64,000 nt of DNA from Plantago elongata. Its lineage: Eukaryota > Streptophyta > Magnoliopsida > Lamiales > Plantaginaceae. The stretch is from NCBI GenBank assembly GCA_036897095.1, contig JAYMSP010000196.1, positions 1 through 64,000 of the forward strand. The letters run 5' to 3'. The translations under genes and the position numbers were made by a program. The notes under the pieces were generated by a model. It was not told the DNA's origin. It worked only from the letters and a program-made list of their open reading frames with translations, and made no database searches. This document shows, one piece after another, positions 50,024 through 60,369 of this stretch. The first letter of the stretch is position 1; each line of letters begins with the position of its first letter.

Positions 50024-50434
50024 TTAAGCATCTTTTGAGAATATCTTCAAGTAACGATCAAGTGTGGGTTCTCCTGCCCTGCCTCCTCCCCTACCTCTCG
50101 CTCTACCTCTTCCTTGGGGTTGTTCAAGCTGTGGTTCGAGCGGTGGTTCGGGCTGAGGCTGTGGTTCGAGCGGTGGTTCGGGCTGAGTCTGTGGTTCAAG
50201 CGGTGGTTCGGGCTGAGCCTGTGGTTCGAGCGGCGGCCATTTGTAGTCGTCCTCAATCATCTTCAAGTGAACTTTATTAACGTCCTCATCGCTGTACCAT
50301 TCACCCCTCCATAGATACCCATTCCCAAGTCTGATAGCATTGTGATAGCTTTCAGTAATTAGAGTAGTTACAGTTGCATTTACGGTGGTTTCTTGAGTAA
50401 CCACCGTATTTACCGTCTTTTCATCCTTCTCCAT
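50024..50434 (-). CDS. Small hypothetical protein with PEPPLEPQ repeats and an RGR tail
   Basis: Intact 136-residue frame from ATG at 50434. The N-terminal ~70 residues are ordinary (GNGYLWRGEWYSDEDVNK and on), then a 10-residue unit (QPEPPLEPQ-type) is repeated three and a half times from a 30-bp minisatellite at 50131-50235. This is followed by GRGRARGRGGGRAG and a short C-terminus. The repeat keeps frame, and the N-terminal half has balanced composition, which favours a once-real protein. I do not recognise the family. The arginine-glycine tail resembles RNA-binding RGG boxes, but that is composition only. It could be a gene fragment; no introns are evident. Confidence 0.45.
   Translation of the reverse strand: MEKDEKTVNTVVTQETTVNATVTTLITESYHNAIRLGNGYLWRGEWYSDEDVNKVHLKMIEDDYKWPPLEPQAQPEPPLEPQTQPEPPLEPQPQPEPPLEPQLEQPQGRGRARGRGGGRAGEPTLDRYLKIFSKDA
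50131..50235. repeat. 30-bp minisatellite, ~3.5 units
   Basis: Unit GTGGTTCGAGCGGTGGTTCG plus GGCTGAGGCT, units starting at 50131, 50161, 50191 and partly 50221, with few changes between units. GC-rich against AT-rich flanks; it codes the proline/glutamate repeat of the minus-strand frame. Confidence 0.9.
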
Positions 50435-50439
50435 CCTTC

Positions 50440-52190
50440 AATCTTTTCTTAAATATTTATCATATTATAATATTATTAGTATTTAGAAGTTGAAAATAAT
50501 AAAATTATATTTTAAAACTTGTTTTGTAATTTATTACAATAAAAACACCATATAGTTATATGGTTAGAATCAAAAAAAAATATTCCTATAGGAAATTTAT
50601 TTCTATGTGGAGGTTTGTGCTAAAAATATATTTTTTCATAATAAATAATGTTCATAATTTAAATATTATATTTATTAAATAAAATTATTAATACTAACTT
50701 TTATGGTAAAATTATAAAATATATTTAAAAATATATAGAAATATTTACAAACAAGTAAAAACATCAACTCATATATAGATGGACTATTACTAGAGACATT
50801 TAAAATCCAACAAGAAGGTTCATATATAGATGAAAATATTTACATGAAAACTAAAAGATACATTTATCACTCATAATTTCAAATCACAATCACAAACAAC
50901 TCTATAAATACTTTACATTAATATCATGTAATGAAAATTATATATATGTAAATATTATTGAATACTATGTCATTTATTACTATATGAAGGTATACTTACT
51001 TAAGTTAGGACTGAATAAAATAATGGAACATGACAATGTAAAGTTTATTTTTATTTACAACTAATCACAAATTGAGATCGAAATTTTTTATGATTATAAA
51101 GAGTTTATTTCTTTATGGAGTATTTATTTATGAAATTTTTACTATAATTGTAACTTCATCAAAACCATAGATGTAACACCACAAAATGCAGAGAATTTAA
51201 ATATAATTCAATGATAATGCAACAAACTCAAAACACACAAATCCTTCAAACCAACAAATACACATAAATCGATTAGGCAACAAAAAAGATTTTAAAATTT
51301 TGATCCCTATTATATAACACTTCTCGTTTAAAAAGTTTCAACAAAAGATCTATTGTTAGCTATACAATTTTGGAATTTTCAAGTGGATAAAACAAATATA
51401 TATAATTTTTTTTAGTAATGATATATATTTTTATTGGAACTTACCGACTTAGGACCAATAAATATAAATGAGGTTTATTTTTTTAAAACTTCCCGGATCA
51501 AAAGTCTTGTTATGAATTAATTAACCTTAAAATTTTAAAACATGTTATTTAATTTGAGACAGCATAAGTACTTATACTCTTGATTCTTATTAATAAAACT
51601 TTAGCCGTTTCAAAAAAAAAATTCTCTCATAAAATATTAATTTATTGAATGGGTGTTAAAATTTATACAGATCTCAAGTTGGGACTGTATGATGTTCTAG
51701 TTTTTATCGAACTTATCAATAATTGATAGAGTAATTTTTTCTTTAACAACGAAATGCAACTCATTTGGTAAGATGCATCATCCCTAACTTATAGATCGGG
51801 AATTCGATTCACCCGTTTGGTTTGTACTCTTTTATATTCTACATTTTCATACTCTTCATAGAAGATCGTTTATTAGAAGAGTTACTTTTAAAGTTTCAAT
51901 ACAAATGGACAACGATTTTCGTCTCAATTCAAATATTTCTAATCTAAAGTTCCAAACTACCTTTCACGCGAACCTTACAAATTAAAATAGTCTCCATTAC
52001 TCATAAAAATTAACTTCACTAATAATGAATTGGAAAATACAAGCACACCAATCTCTTCTCATCAAACTACACCAACTGATGGCTCCATTGCTTTGGAAAC
52101 ATATCGGCTTAAATGTCAATCAATTGAAAGCCGTCATAAGCTAGGCAAGACCCATAGGAGTGGGGCGACATAGGCGCCACCGAAAGAACT
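50440..52190. other. AT-rich intergenic region
   Basis: No gene or clear repeat seen over 1.7 kb. Confidence 0.5.
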
Positions 52191-52835
52191 GGAAGGCATA
52201 CAGTCATTCCTTCTCGCACCACCCGTATAAATCCCCGTTTTAGTCTCGTGTTTGTGGATTGTTGTTCATGTGCGTATACACATCCCAATCAGTCAAGTAT
52301 ATAGCACCTCTCTCTGGTTCCGAAGAAAAAGAAGCAGATGCATCAGGACGTACATCCATGCACATTGACGAATTATAACCCAAAAACAAGACCTTGTTTC
52401 CTAGGTCACTTATTAATTCACAACCACTTCCGAATGTCAAGTCACATTCAAACATTCCAAAACTCACAATGTAGGACAAATCTTCACCCATATCCACTAA
52501 CTCTAAACCCATCTCCACTAACTCTAAACCCATCTCCACATTTTCCTCACATTCTATCTCATCATCTACCATTGGAATAACAAGTATAAACTTCCCGGAA
52601 GATGAGTCAACAACCAAGTAGCACAGAGGATACATTTGACCAAAATTTGAAAAGGTGAAAACTAGCTGGATTTCAGTAGGTACCCGTCCACGAATTCGCA
52701 TGATACAATTCTCAGTTTCAAATCCAATGCATATACAATCCCATTATGGCAAATAACATCACAAAATCTCTCGTCCCATGAATCCAACACTTTCCAAGTC
52801 GACTCCCCAGGCCTTGCAAATCCCTAACTGATTTT
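52191..52835 (-). pseudogene. DUF295 (F-box-associated/KIB-type) gene remnant, copy 2
   Basis: Read on the minus strand, ~52830-52710 codes GFARPGESTWKVLDSWDERF and on to GIVYALDL, a DUF295 beta-propeller segment. After a frame change an open frame of 153 residues (52701-52240) continues with PLCYLVVDSSSGKFILV, LGNKVLFLGYNSSM and RGAIYLTDWDVY, the usual DUF295 C-terminal blocks. A ~20-base in-frame tandem repeat gives VEMGLELVEMGLELV. The F-box and N-terminal half are absent. The long C-terminal frame is open, but the truncation and frame change argue for a pseudogene. A shorter copy lies at 48985-49297. Confidence 0.75.
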
Positions 52836-52839
52836 TCTC

Positions 52840-54620
52840 ACCCCAAATCACCACAACCACAAACTTTCAATCTCCGGCAATCGCAACACAACCATATAAA
52901 TAAGGTAAATTTTACTTCTTTATTTTGCATTCGAGCTTAGAATTTTGTATTGCATCGCTGCAAGATTAAAAAACAAATTTCAAGTATTTAACACATACTC
53001 ATACAAACAACGTTTTCTTTTTATTTTCAGGAATCTACACATAAGAACTTCAGAACTAAGTATGCTGAAATAATTTTAAGATGGTTGACCAATCGAGAGG
53101 TTCCATGTACGTGAAAGAGTGAGGACAGAGTGTACAGAAAAGAAAACGTGTTGGTAGGACCATCTTATCACCCGAAAAGAGGCCAACGAGTGACCTTAAT
53201 TAGACATTTAGCATAAAGTTTAAAATATAAATAATTGTTTGGTATATAGTTAAAAAGTGAGTTATGAATATTAATTGTTCTAAATTTCAATTATAAAAAA
53301 TGGTGTTTGGGATAAAATTATATTTTATAGGGTTGTTATATAGGGTGTGTAATAAATATTTGATGTGTTTAAGAAAGAAGAGATGAGATGGGTTTGATTT
53401 TCTTAAAGGTTGTTAGATTAGGTTTAATGTTATTTGATTGGTTTAAGGTTGACATCATAATTGAAAAATTAAAGAGAGTGTAAGATCGTAGAAAGGTAAA
53501 CATAATTGTTTAGTAGAGTAGGAAGTGATGAGTTGAACGTTTAATGTTTTTTACGGTACCCTCTAGAAAAGAAGTTAGTAAAAACCATATTTTTCCAGAT
53601 GGGGATCCAATACTCTTTAGGTGAGAACATTCTCTCTAGGCGGGGGAACTGTTTTTTGTTTGGTCTTCTATCTACTTTCTTGGTCTCAATGATAATAGAG
53701 GGTATGGCAAATACTCTATACACAGAAATTCTATTTGATCTTCTCTCTACTTTCTTCATCTATAATAGGCATGTGCATTAATTTAGGGTGTGAAATTATG
53801 TTTATAAAAATAATAACTTGTGTGGGTTATGTGATATAAATGACAACGGGGTTGGAAAAAAATAATCGTTATTTGTGAAATTAGTTTTGTAAAATAATAT
53901 CCTTTTTGTATGCACGGTGGGGCATCCACATGCCACCGCGAGAGTTGTTGGGATTGGGAACATATATGTTATTAATTCGTCGGATCCTAACGGGTTAAGG
54001 CTGGATCGTATCCTTTTCGAAGCGTCGTATTTTTACATCTTTCATAGTTAACATTAATAAACAATTAAAAACATTATAGTGTATGAAGAAGGCCTACCTA
54101 GCCGTCAACCGCATGATCAACGTTGTTTATATATGTTTGAATACCTTATTTTCTTGATTATTTTATTTTGTCTTTCCTTTTCTATTAATTGTTTAAGTAA
54201 ATTATACCATAACATTGCCACAGATTAGTACTAGTAAAATTATAAAAGCTCACATCAAAAAAAGAAAATTTTAATTATAAAAATCACATACACAATATTA
54301 ATTCACCAGTTATAAAAATGTAATACATACTCACCATTATGTTTCTCATTTTGTCATGCTATTATATAAATTTATTCATTTTTTTAGTTTAAATTTGTTT
54401 TTGAGAAGTGACGGACTATTAACTAATTATATAATAAAAATTATTCCAAAGAAGAGGTTCTTTAACTTTCAATATTTTGCTTGAAAAAATATATATTATT
54501 GCTAAATAATAATATTGTGTAAACTATACATGCATATCATATAAAATGATAAAAGTAAACCTAACTTGTAATGTACTCCAAATGTAATTATGTCAATGCA
54601 GTTTTATTTTAATTACTTAA
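52840..54620. other. Intergenic region
   Basis: No gene seen. 53236-53480 is related to 45320-45500 (dispersed repeat). 53590-53770 holds paired open frames on both strands with a loose internal repeat (CTTCT.TCTACTTTCTT), without recognisable homology. Confidence 0.45.
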
Positions 54621-54622
54621 CA

Positions 54623-54850
54623 GAAAATATAGTATTACAATTACAATTGTTGAACAATACGAATTTTTCAATTAATTCTAGATGCAAATCAATACCAATC
54701 TCTATTCAGATAATATAATCACCTATTTCGGGGAAATCACCACCAATCTCTATTTAGAAAATATAATCACTCATTTCGAGGAATCGAACCCGTTGACCTC
54801 ATAGTTACGAGGTGTCTCAACTTGCCACTCGGCTACAAACGCTTTGACAA
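54623..54850 (-). mobile_element. tRNA-derived SINE, copy 2
   Basis: Same family as 24722-25026: on the minus strand an A box (TAGCCGAGTGGC) near 54833, a B box (GGGTTCGATTCC) near 54785, a body with GAGATTGGTGGTGATTT, and a tail ending TAATACTATATTTTC. It lacks the multiple 37-base units of copy 1 but has its own partial duplication of the GAGATTGGT block. Confidence 0.8.
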
Positions 54851-55401
54851 ACGTTATAAAACATGTAAGATAAAGAGATCAAGAGATTGTTTTTGGGTTA
54901 TGGAGTATTTAGTTCAGAATTTAAATTGAATTACTTTAATTAAATTCGAATTAAATTATTTTAATTTTAAATTAAATATTCATAAATTATCTCAACGATT
55001 AATACTTAATAGTGAAGCCGTGAGAATAAAATTCATGTGAATTTAAAACTCCTACATTAGCTTATTGGATTAACCAAAATCCCTCCAGTTATGGATGAAT
55101 GAGTTTATCCAGTCTCTTTCTCGTCTTCGTCCTCTTCGTTAAATTTGTGGTTTTTCTCTGATATAACAATCGTCTCTGACAAACTTTAAGGAAAACCAGA
55201 GAATCTATCATCTCTCTTCTTCATCATCATCATCACTCACAAGTTTCTTCTCCAAATCTCCTCGAGAAGTACAATTTCCAGCTCCCTTTTCCCACCAAAC
55301 TTACAACCAATTCAATTTCAATTTCTCAACCTCTCCACCAAATACATACATAAACACACAATCATAACATCAATTCAATCATTCATCGATTCAATTTCAT
55401 C

Positions 55402-56136
55402 ATGAACCTCCAACAAAACCCTCTCCCTCTCTTCTTCACCGGCTACTTCACCCTTTACCTCACCGCCTATTTCCTAATTTTCCGCAATTGGGCCCGAAAG
55501 CTCCGGCCCGAAGCTTCCAGCTGCGCAATATCCCTCGCCCATGGCACGCCCGCTGTTTTCCTTGCTTTCCGGGCTATATTCTCCGACCCGGCCCGGAATT
55601 TCCATTCCCCAAATACTCCTATGCAAAACCTAGTTCTCGAATACAGCATTGCCTATTTTCTAATGGATCTTGTCCACTATTTACTGTTTTACCCTTCCGA
55701 TATCCTCTTCATCGGCCACCATCTCGCGACCCTTTTCGTCTTTCTCACCTGCCGGTACCTCGTGTTCCATGGGGCGTTTGCGATTTTGGTGCTGCTCATT
55801 CTAGCTGAGGTGACCAGCTTGTGCCAGAACTTGTGGACCTTGGCCAGTGCAAGGAGGTTTGATTCGGAGTTTGCAGATAAGGTGTTTGATTATTTGTCTC
55901 CTCCGTTTTATGCCTTGTATACTGTGGTTAGGGGTGTTTTGGGGCCGTATTTCGTATACCGGATGGTGAGCTTTTATGTGAGTGGGGAAGGGGAGGGAGT
56001 GATACCTAGGTGGGTGTGGGTTTCGTGGGTCGTTGTCGTTGGGATGGCGATTTCGGTCAGTGTGTTGTGGATTTCAAATTTGTGGGTTCAATTGTATGTG
56101 GAGAGGAAGAAGAGAGGTGAGAAGAAAGTGAGGTAG
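55402..56136 (+). CDS. TLC-domain membrane protein (At5g14285-like)
   Basis: Single-exon frame of 244 residues. A first hydrophobic helix is at ~9-28 and the TLC domain covers ~45-230 with about six further hydrophobic segments. Landmarks are EYSIAYFLMDLVHYLLFYPS (~80-99), IGHHLATLFVFLTCRYLVFHG (~104-124) and LAEVTSLCQNLWTLA (~134-148), with conserved histidines at 92, 106, 107 and 123. The C-terminus ends KKVR, a KKXX-type ER-retrieval signal, which fits the ER location of TLC (TRAM/LAG1/CLN8) proteins. It does not look like a full ceramide synthase; this small plant subgroup has no settled biochemistry. The first half is GC-rich, unlike its surroundings. The leader is CT-rich. At roughly 1 kb tail to tail it is convergent with LHT-D. 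Confidence 0.92.
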   Translation: MNLQQNPLPLFFTGYFTLYLTAYFLIFRNWARKLRPEASSCAISLAHGTPAVFLAFRAIFSDPARNFHSPNTPMQNLVLEYSIAYFLMDLVHYLLFYPSDILFIGHHLATLFVFLTCRYLVFHGAFAILVLLILAEVTSLCQNLWTLASARRFDSEFADKVFDYLSPPFYALYTVVRGVLGPYFVYRMVSFYVSGEGEGVIPRWVWVSWVVVVGMAISVSVLWISNLWVQLYVERKKRGEKKVR

Positions 56137-56489
56137 AGGATTATACAAGAACAGAGTTAGAATCTTTGGTTCTTCTAGTTATTGTACTTACTTCTTATTG
56201 ACGATTATATGAATGAGAAAACTAATGCTTAGTTCTGCTCTTGTTACTTATTTCCGCAATGAGTTCAAATTATGAATATGCTTCGCTTTGTTGGATTTGA
56301 ATTGGTGCTTTACGTTTAGTCGTTTATTTGCGAATGCAGAGTACTGTCTGATGTTTCTGGTTTCGTGGTTTCACTTCTGTTCCTGTTCTTAATTTTCTGC
56401 AACATGAATTTGAATTGTGAATATGGAACTATCTAGATGTGCTGGCTTTCGTTTTCTTGAATCGATTGATGCATAAATTGAGCTATTGC

Positions 56490-56596
56490 TAGCTGATATA
56501 AGAGTAATTTGCGTCTGCTATTTCTCATTTCATTCTACTGAGTTAGCTGATATAGAGTAATTTGCGTCTGCTATTTCTCATTTCATTCTACTGAGT
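56490..56596. repeat. 53-bp tandem duplication downstream of the TLC gene
   Basis: TAGCTGATATA.GAGTAATTTG and onward to ATTCTACTGAGT occurs twice in a row, differing by one indel. Non-coding, probably recent replication slippage. Confidence 0.85.
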
Positions 56597-56899
56597 CTAA
56601 ATGAGTTGGAATATCTAAAACTAAAATGGAAGTTTATTATGATGGTTGTGGCTCTTAGTTTTTAATCTGATAGAAAAAAAAATTGATGGATTGATGATGC
56701 TTAAGTTTGGTGGTTACTTTAACTGATGCAGAATACTTAACATAATATTTCTGATGTCAACCTACTGAAAAGAATAAAAAGAATTTTAGCCCAGCTGAGT
56801 GATTGGATATTATAAGGTCAACTAGTTATGAGTAATTGAATTAAGAATGGAATTTAATATAATAAATATATGATGGTATTTGGTTAAGTTGGTATACTT

Positions 56900-57180
56900 G
56901 TTATGAAGCTTACTTTTTATTCCTTGCTTGAGCTTATTGCAAAGCCATTATGATAAACAACAGTGCTAACTAGTCAATCCTTAGAAATGTTCTGCAAGCA
57001 ATGTCTGATGAAAATTCATATTTGATAAAATGGAAAAGAAAACACGAAACAGAGGAACTGTTGTTTTCATTCCAGCCTGAACTTCTTGAAGTGCTTTCTG
57101 AGAGAACCAAAGCGCTGTTCTTCTGTCAATGTTCTTATTTATTTATATTCTATCTTCAAAACCAAAACAGCACTGTGATG
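56900..57180 (-). repeat. LHT-D 3' flank, source-like copy of the block at 49302-49572
   Basis: Lies directly downstream of the LHT-D stop codon and matches 49302-49572 in inverted orientation. Compared with the other copy it keeps a ~12-base stretch (AAATATGAATTTTC) that is missing there. Confidence 0.88.
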
Positions 57181-57202
57181 GTAACTTGCTCTGCCAGACT
57201 CT

Positions 57203-59201
57203 TTAAGAGTAGAACTTGTATTCTTTTGCTTGAATAATGATGTTTCGTAGCCCTCCGATAGGTGACAATATCATCAGTAGAACACCAAGAATGATGCAGA
57301 GCTGAAAATACATTAGATATAGAAGTGAAATTTGTTAATGCTCTTGATGAATTGATCATAAGTATATTTGTAAGATGTTACCCACCCAGTTGACGAGCCA
57401 GGATGCGCTGAATCTTTTTGGTTTGTAGATAGCAAGCCACATAACACAGGGAAGCTGGAAGAAATGTGAAGATATAGTTTAGTAATTAGATGTAGTAGTA
57501 CTTATTTTGGTTTAGAACTGCTGATCTGTAGTTTAAGATATGACTTACGAAGTACGTTGTTGGAGCAAAGGCGAACCCTCCGAAAAATCCCAGTAGACCA
57601 CCAAAGAATGGGAAGGTTATGGCAACGAACATTGTAAATGCTGATAGCACATAATCACCCTTAGTGTATCAAATTCTAAAAACTTGCTTTCAAAAGCATG
57701 GTAATTAGCTATATTGTTGTACTTACCAACATATGTGGTGCGTGACACCAGGCGAAGCATCACACTGGGCTTGAACTTCAGCTTCTTAACTAACAGAGTT
57801 TCTATCATGTCAAACACTGGCATGGCGTAAATCTGCATAATCAGACTGGAAATGTTCAAAGAGCTAGAACAGAATAGTATCCTAAAAAAGGCGAGTTATA
57901 ATGACTTGCCTGATAACTTCCAATAACATGTATAACAACGAACATGTTTGCTGCTGCTATGAGCCATGCAGGTTTCTCCAATGAGAGAAGGATGTTGTCC
58001 TCTACTTTGTTTCCGAACATGCGGTAGCCAATAAGAGCAACAGGGAAGTAGCATATTGCAACAATAATGTAAGCAACAACAACTCCTTTCCACATGGGCT
58101 TCTTGGAAGGTTTCTCCGGGGTTGAAGGGATCGTTGCTTGAATTTCCAACACCACATTGTGACCGGCATAGGCAAAAGCTACATCCCCCAAGGCAGTGAA
58201 GAAGTTAAAAACTGTCCCAGATGTGGTTGGAGCCTTGTAGCCGTATTCAACTCCCTCTTGTTCACCCTTGTGGAGTGAAGCCGTCCAAGCAATTGTCGAA
58301 TAACTGGTTTTTGCCAAGATTTATTACTCATCATGAATAGCTTGTACATATCATTCTACAGGTAATTGCATGGAGAAAGTAGTCGGAACTTACGTTAAAG
58401 ACATGACAGCTGCTGCCAGAGAGACTCCTGAAATGGAGTTGAAGTTGGGAAGATGGGAGAGCACAAAATGAACGGAAGCAAATATCATTATGAAGTAAGT
58501 AGTTTTGATAGGCTTGCAGCCTTCGCATACAGTTTCATGAAACTTCTGGAGAGACTTGCCTCCAGTGACCATATATACTATGTTAACTCCAACTTCGCAG
58601 ATCAATTGCTGTGGTACTACGATGTAAAGACCGAGCTTTTCTCCAAATGCATATTGTCCAAGCTCATGGTATCTATCAAAACGTTTACCAGGTATCATCT
58701 CGTGCATCTCAACCATTTGCCACAATGTGAACAAGGTGATGACCCATGACAATACTAGAATACTGACACCTGGTCCCCTAAATTTTACAAATAGCGAAGT
58801 GTTACATGATATAGTTGAGAAATAATTTACTTTCGACTCTGATTTGTAACTAGGCTCTAGTTATAGTAATTTTCATTTACCATCCAAGTTGTGCCACGGC
58901 GTAGGGTAGACTTAGGACTCCTGCGCCAACCATGGCTGTAACGTTGTGAAATGCTGAGTACCACCATTTTGCATTCCTTGAAGATGTAATTGGAAGCCAG
59001 TCATCAATTGCCTTTTCTTCTGGTGTTCGATATGTTTCCTGTAATCATTGAAAAGAAACTTTACCTGCATTATTTTGGTAGTTCCGTACAAGCTTTATTG
59101 CAACATTTGAGAGAGCAAGTTACCTTAATTGGAGACTTTGATTTTACGTTCAGTGGGTGTGTTGAAGTTGGAATAGAAAAGGTATCATCAGGTACTTCCA
59201 T
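57203..59201 (-). CDS. LHT1-like: LHT-D: LHT1-type amino-acid transporter
   Basis: Eight exons on the minus strand, in order: 59201-59124, 59038-58881, 58777-58394, 58303-57910, 57832-57727, 57640-57549, 57454-57386 and 57301-57203, giving 459 residues. Motifs: [91 protein letters not shown], ending YKFYS as in Arabidopsis LHT1. The PGKR loop and overall match make it closer to LHT1 than copies A-C. LHT1 is a broad-range, proton-coupled importer of roots and mesophyll; the same is inferred here. Intron 4 starts with GC (CAG|GCAAGT). A TATA-like AATAAATAC lies near 59270, ~60 bases upstream. No damage seen. Confidence 0.93.
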
Positions 59202-59299
59202 GGTGGTGAAACAGCAAAATGTAGAAAAATGAGATGAAACGGTGAAGAGGGAACTATGTGTTGTCTCTTGTATTTATTATGACAGATAAATACCAAGAA

Positions 59300-60360
59300 A
59301 TTCTCTGCCGTTTTGTTAAGGCAATCGTTAACATAGAGACACAAGGCTGTAAACTAGTAATGTTTCTTGTATGAACAAGAACCAAAAAGAGGTTACTAAC
59401 GAAATATGCTGGAGTCTGTACTGGCATGTGGCTGTATGGACAATGGCTACTAAATCAAGGTGTTGTTTTTGTCTTTTTATATTTTCTTAGGTGGAATCAT
59501 TGTATTTCAAGTGAATTCATAGAGATTTCCATCACGAGTTGCATCTTCATGTTTGTAAATAATGAAGAGTATTTTACCTCTTTAAAGCCAATTGTCATTT
59601 TAGAAGAGGGTATATAAACTTGCTAGCTGTTTCTTGGTGGACAGTCATCATGCTGTGGTTTCACGGGACGGACCACTTTGCTAAACCAGGCGAAGGGCTG
59701 AAGAATGTGGAATTCAGAGAGAGCCGAGGCAATTGAGTAGTCTGCTACACCTGGTGGACCTGTGGAGTGTCGGTTTAAGGTACAGCATTCTCTTAACTTC
59801 CAGTAACTTTATTTCTCGGTACATTACTACATCTATTGTGCTTACCTACCTTTACTCCTACTGGTTCTGTTCTTCTGTGGCTGTTCTGTTTCAAATTTCA
59901 AAATTGTAATATATTTCTCACTGATAGGTTTGAATTATAATCCAGGATGTACTGAAAACAGTTTATCAATCATATGAATATTGAATAATTTAAATAGCCC
60001 GAGAACAAAATTCTAAGACAAGCATCAGTCAAGGAACATGAGGAAGATTAGTGTCTAACTGTATAACTTTTCATTCACCAAAGGATTGCAAATATATTCA
60101 TACACACAATAAATACAGAATGAACACCAGAAGCAGTAAATACAACAAACCAAACATAAAATAAAATTAAAATGGGTGCTGGTACTAATGACTGAAATCT
60201 TTCCTTGCAAGCGAGTCTGGTCTCCACGGTGTTGGTGATTTCATAGTTCATCACTAGATAGTGTATAGCAAGCAGGCTAACTAACTCTCTAGGACAATGT
60301 CAGGCATTGATATTTTTACCCTGTCTATATGGAACATAAAAATGGATTTGAATCGCTGCT
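59300..60360. other. Spacer between LHT-D and LHT-E
   Basis: Holds the LHT-D promoter (right of 59201) and the LHT-E 3' region. No further gene seen. Confidence 0.5.
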
Positions 60361-60369
60361 AGGAAATGT

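Noticed and set aside
53541-53781. Overlapping open frames on both strands
   Set aside because: No domain, splice sites or family match; CT/GA-rich composition explains the open frames.
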